Source: Coriobacteriaceae bacterium (GTDB taxonomy: Bacteria > Actinomycetota > Coriobacteriia > Anaerosomatales > SLCP01). From it: DNA of 5,642 bases. The notes under the pieces were generated by a model, which saw only the letters and a program-made list of their open reading frames with translations, had not been told where the DNA came from and made no database searches. This document shows, piece by piece, positions 5,439 to 5,642 of the stretch (its first letter is position 1; every line of letters begins with the position of its first letter). The translations under genes were made by a program, and so were the position numbers. The DNA lies in assembly GCA_003563465.1 (NCBI GenBank), contig PWVH01000147.1, positions 1 through 5,642 on the forward strand, written 5' to 3'.

Positions 5439-5642
5439 GTTCAATGGCGACCAGCGCCACTCCTCCATGCGGCTGTGCTCGGCGCAGCCGTGGCGGGCGA
5501 ACACGCGCATCATGGCCGCGTTGGCCTCGCTCGTACCGTCGTGGTAGAGCGTGCCGCCAAGGGCGCGGACGGTGCCGAGCCCATGAAGGTGCCCCTCCCG
5601 CCCCAGGCCGCGGCCGCGGCAGTCGGGCACGAGCCCCATGAA
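5433..5642 (-). CDS. GNAT-family N-acetyltransferase, C-terminal part (5' end outside window)
   Basis: The last 69 codons of a gene that runs in from beyond the right edge. GLVPDCRGRGLGREGHLHGL carries the RGRGLG acetyl-CoA-binding loop (the R/QxxGxG/A motif) of GNAT acetyltransferases. It is followed by DGTSEANAAMMRVFARHGC, matching the usual pattern in which an asparagine lies near the end of the fold (NxxMxxxxxxxGF-like). It ends EEWRWSPLNK then TAG. The ATG at 5639 is internal, since the frame stays open through the preceding codon and GNAT motif A never sits at a true N terminus. The substrate cannot be told. GC is about 74%, far above the RM genes, which marks this as likely native chromosome. 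It points the same way as the RM operon but is separated from it by the spacer and remnant. Confidence 0.7.
   Translation of the reverse strand, partial: FMGLVPDCRGRGLGREGHLHGLGTVRALGGTLYHDGTSEANAAMMRVFARHGCAEHSRMEEWRWSPLNK

Noticed and set aside
1..5642. CRISPR array, tRNA or rRNA genes
   Set aside because: I saw no regularly spaced direct repeats and no tRNA- or rRNA-like segments on either strand. This was by eye, so a covariance-model scan could still find a diverged RNA.

Overview
The window carries part of a Type I restriction-modification (RM) locus on the minus strand, read from right to left, next to the 3' end of an unrelated acetyltransferase gene. The host cannot be named with confidence. 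The acetyltransferase fragment at the right edge is very GC-rich (about 74% over 5461-5640), whereas the restriction genes are lower (roughly 52-58% in the stretches I counted, 52% for the small ATPase gene). This suggests a high-GC bacterium, possibly Planctomycetota-like, that acquired the RM locus by transfer. The taxonomic guess is weak.

Layout in transcription order (right to left): (1) 5642-5433, the C-terminal end of a GNAT-type N-acetyltransferase whose 5' end lies outside the window. (2) 5432-5208, a gene-free spacer with short repeats and an attC-like arrangement of half-sites. (3) 5207-4902, a 101-codon remnant of the N-terminal nuclease domain of a second, different HsdR (EcoEI-like family). 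Its homology stops at about 4990. (4) A short spacer and an upstream region with a perfect 7-bp inverted repeat at 4944-4963. (5) 4848-1786, a full-length HsdR of the EcoR124I (type IC) kind. (6) 1789-476, a full-length two-domain HsdS. (7) 479-84, a truncated P-loop ATPase of a family that I recall travelling with Type I RM operons. (8) 83 noncoding bases containing most of an inverted repeat.

hsdR, hsdS and the ATPase are joined by two ATGA stop/start overlaps, so they very probably form one translationally coupled operon. HsdR supplies the nuclease and DNA-translocating motor, and HsdS supplies target recognition. The methyltransferase subunit HsdM, which is needed for both modification and restriction, is not in the window. 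It must lie beyond the left edge, lie elsewhere in the genome, or be lost. A dead HsdR fragment of another family, a truncated accessory ATPase and the unusual R-S order together suggest a defence hotspot with repeated gene turnover. I see no convincing wholly new system. The most interesting points are the coupled R-S-ATPase arrangement without hsdM and the nature of the truncated ATPase.
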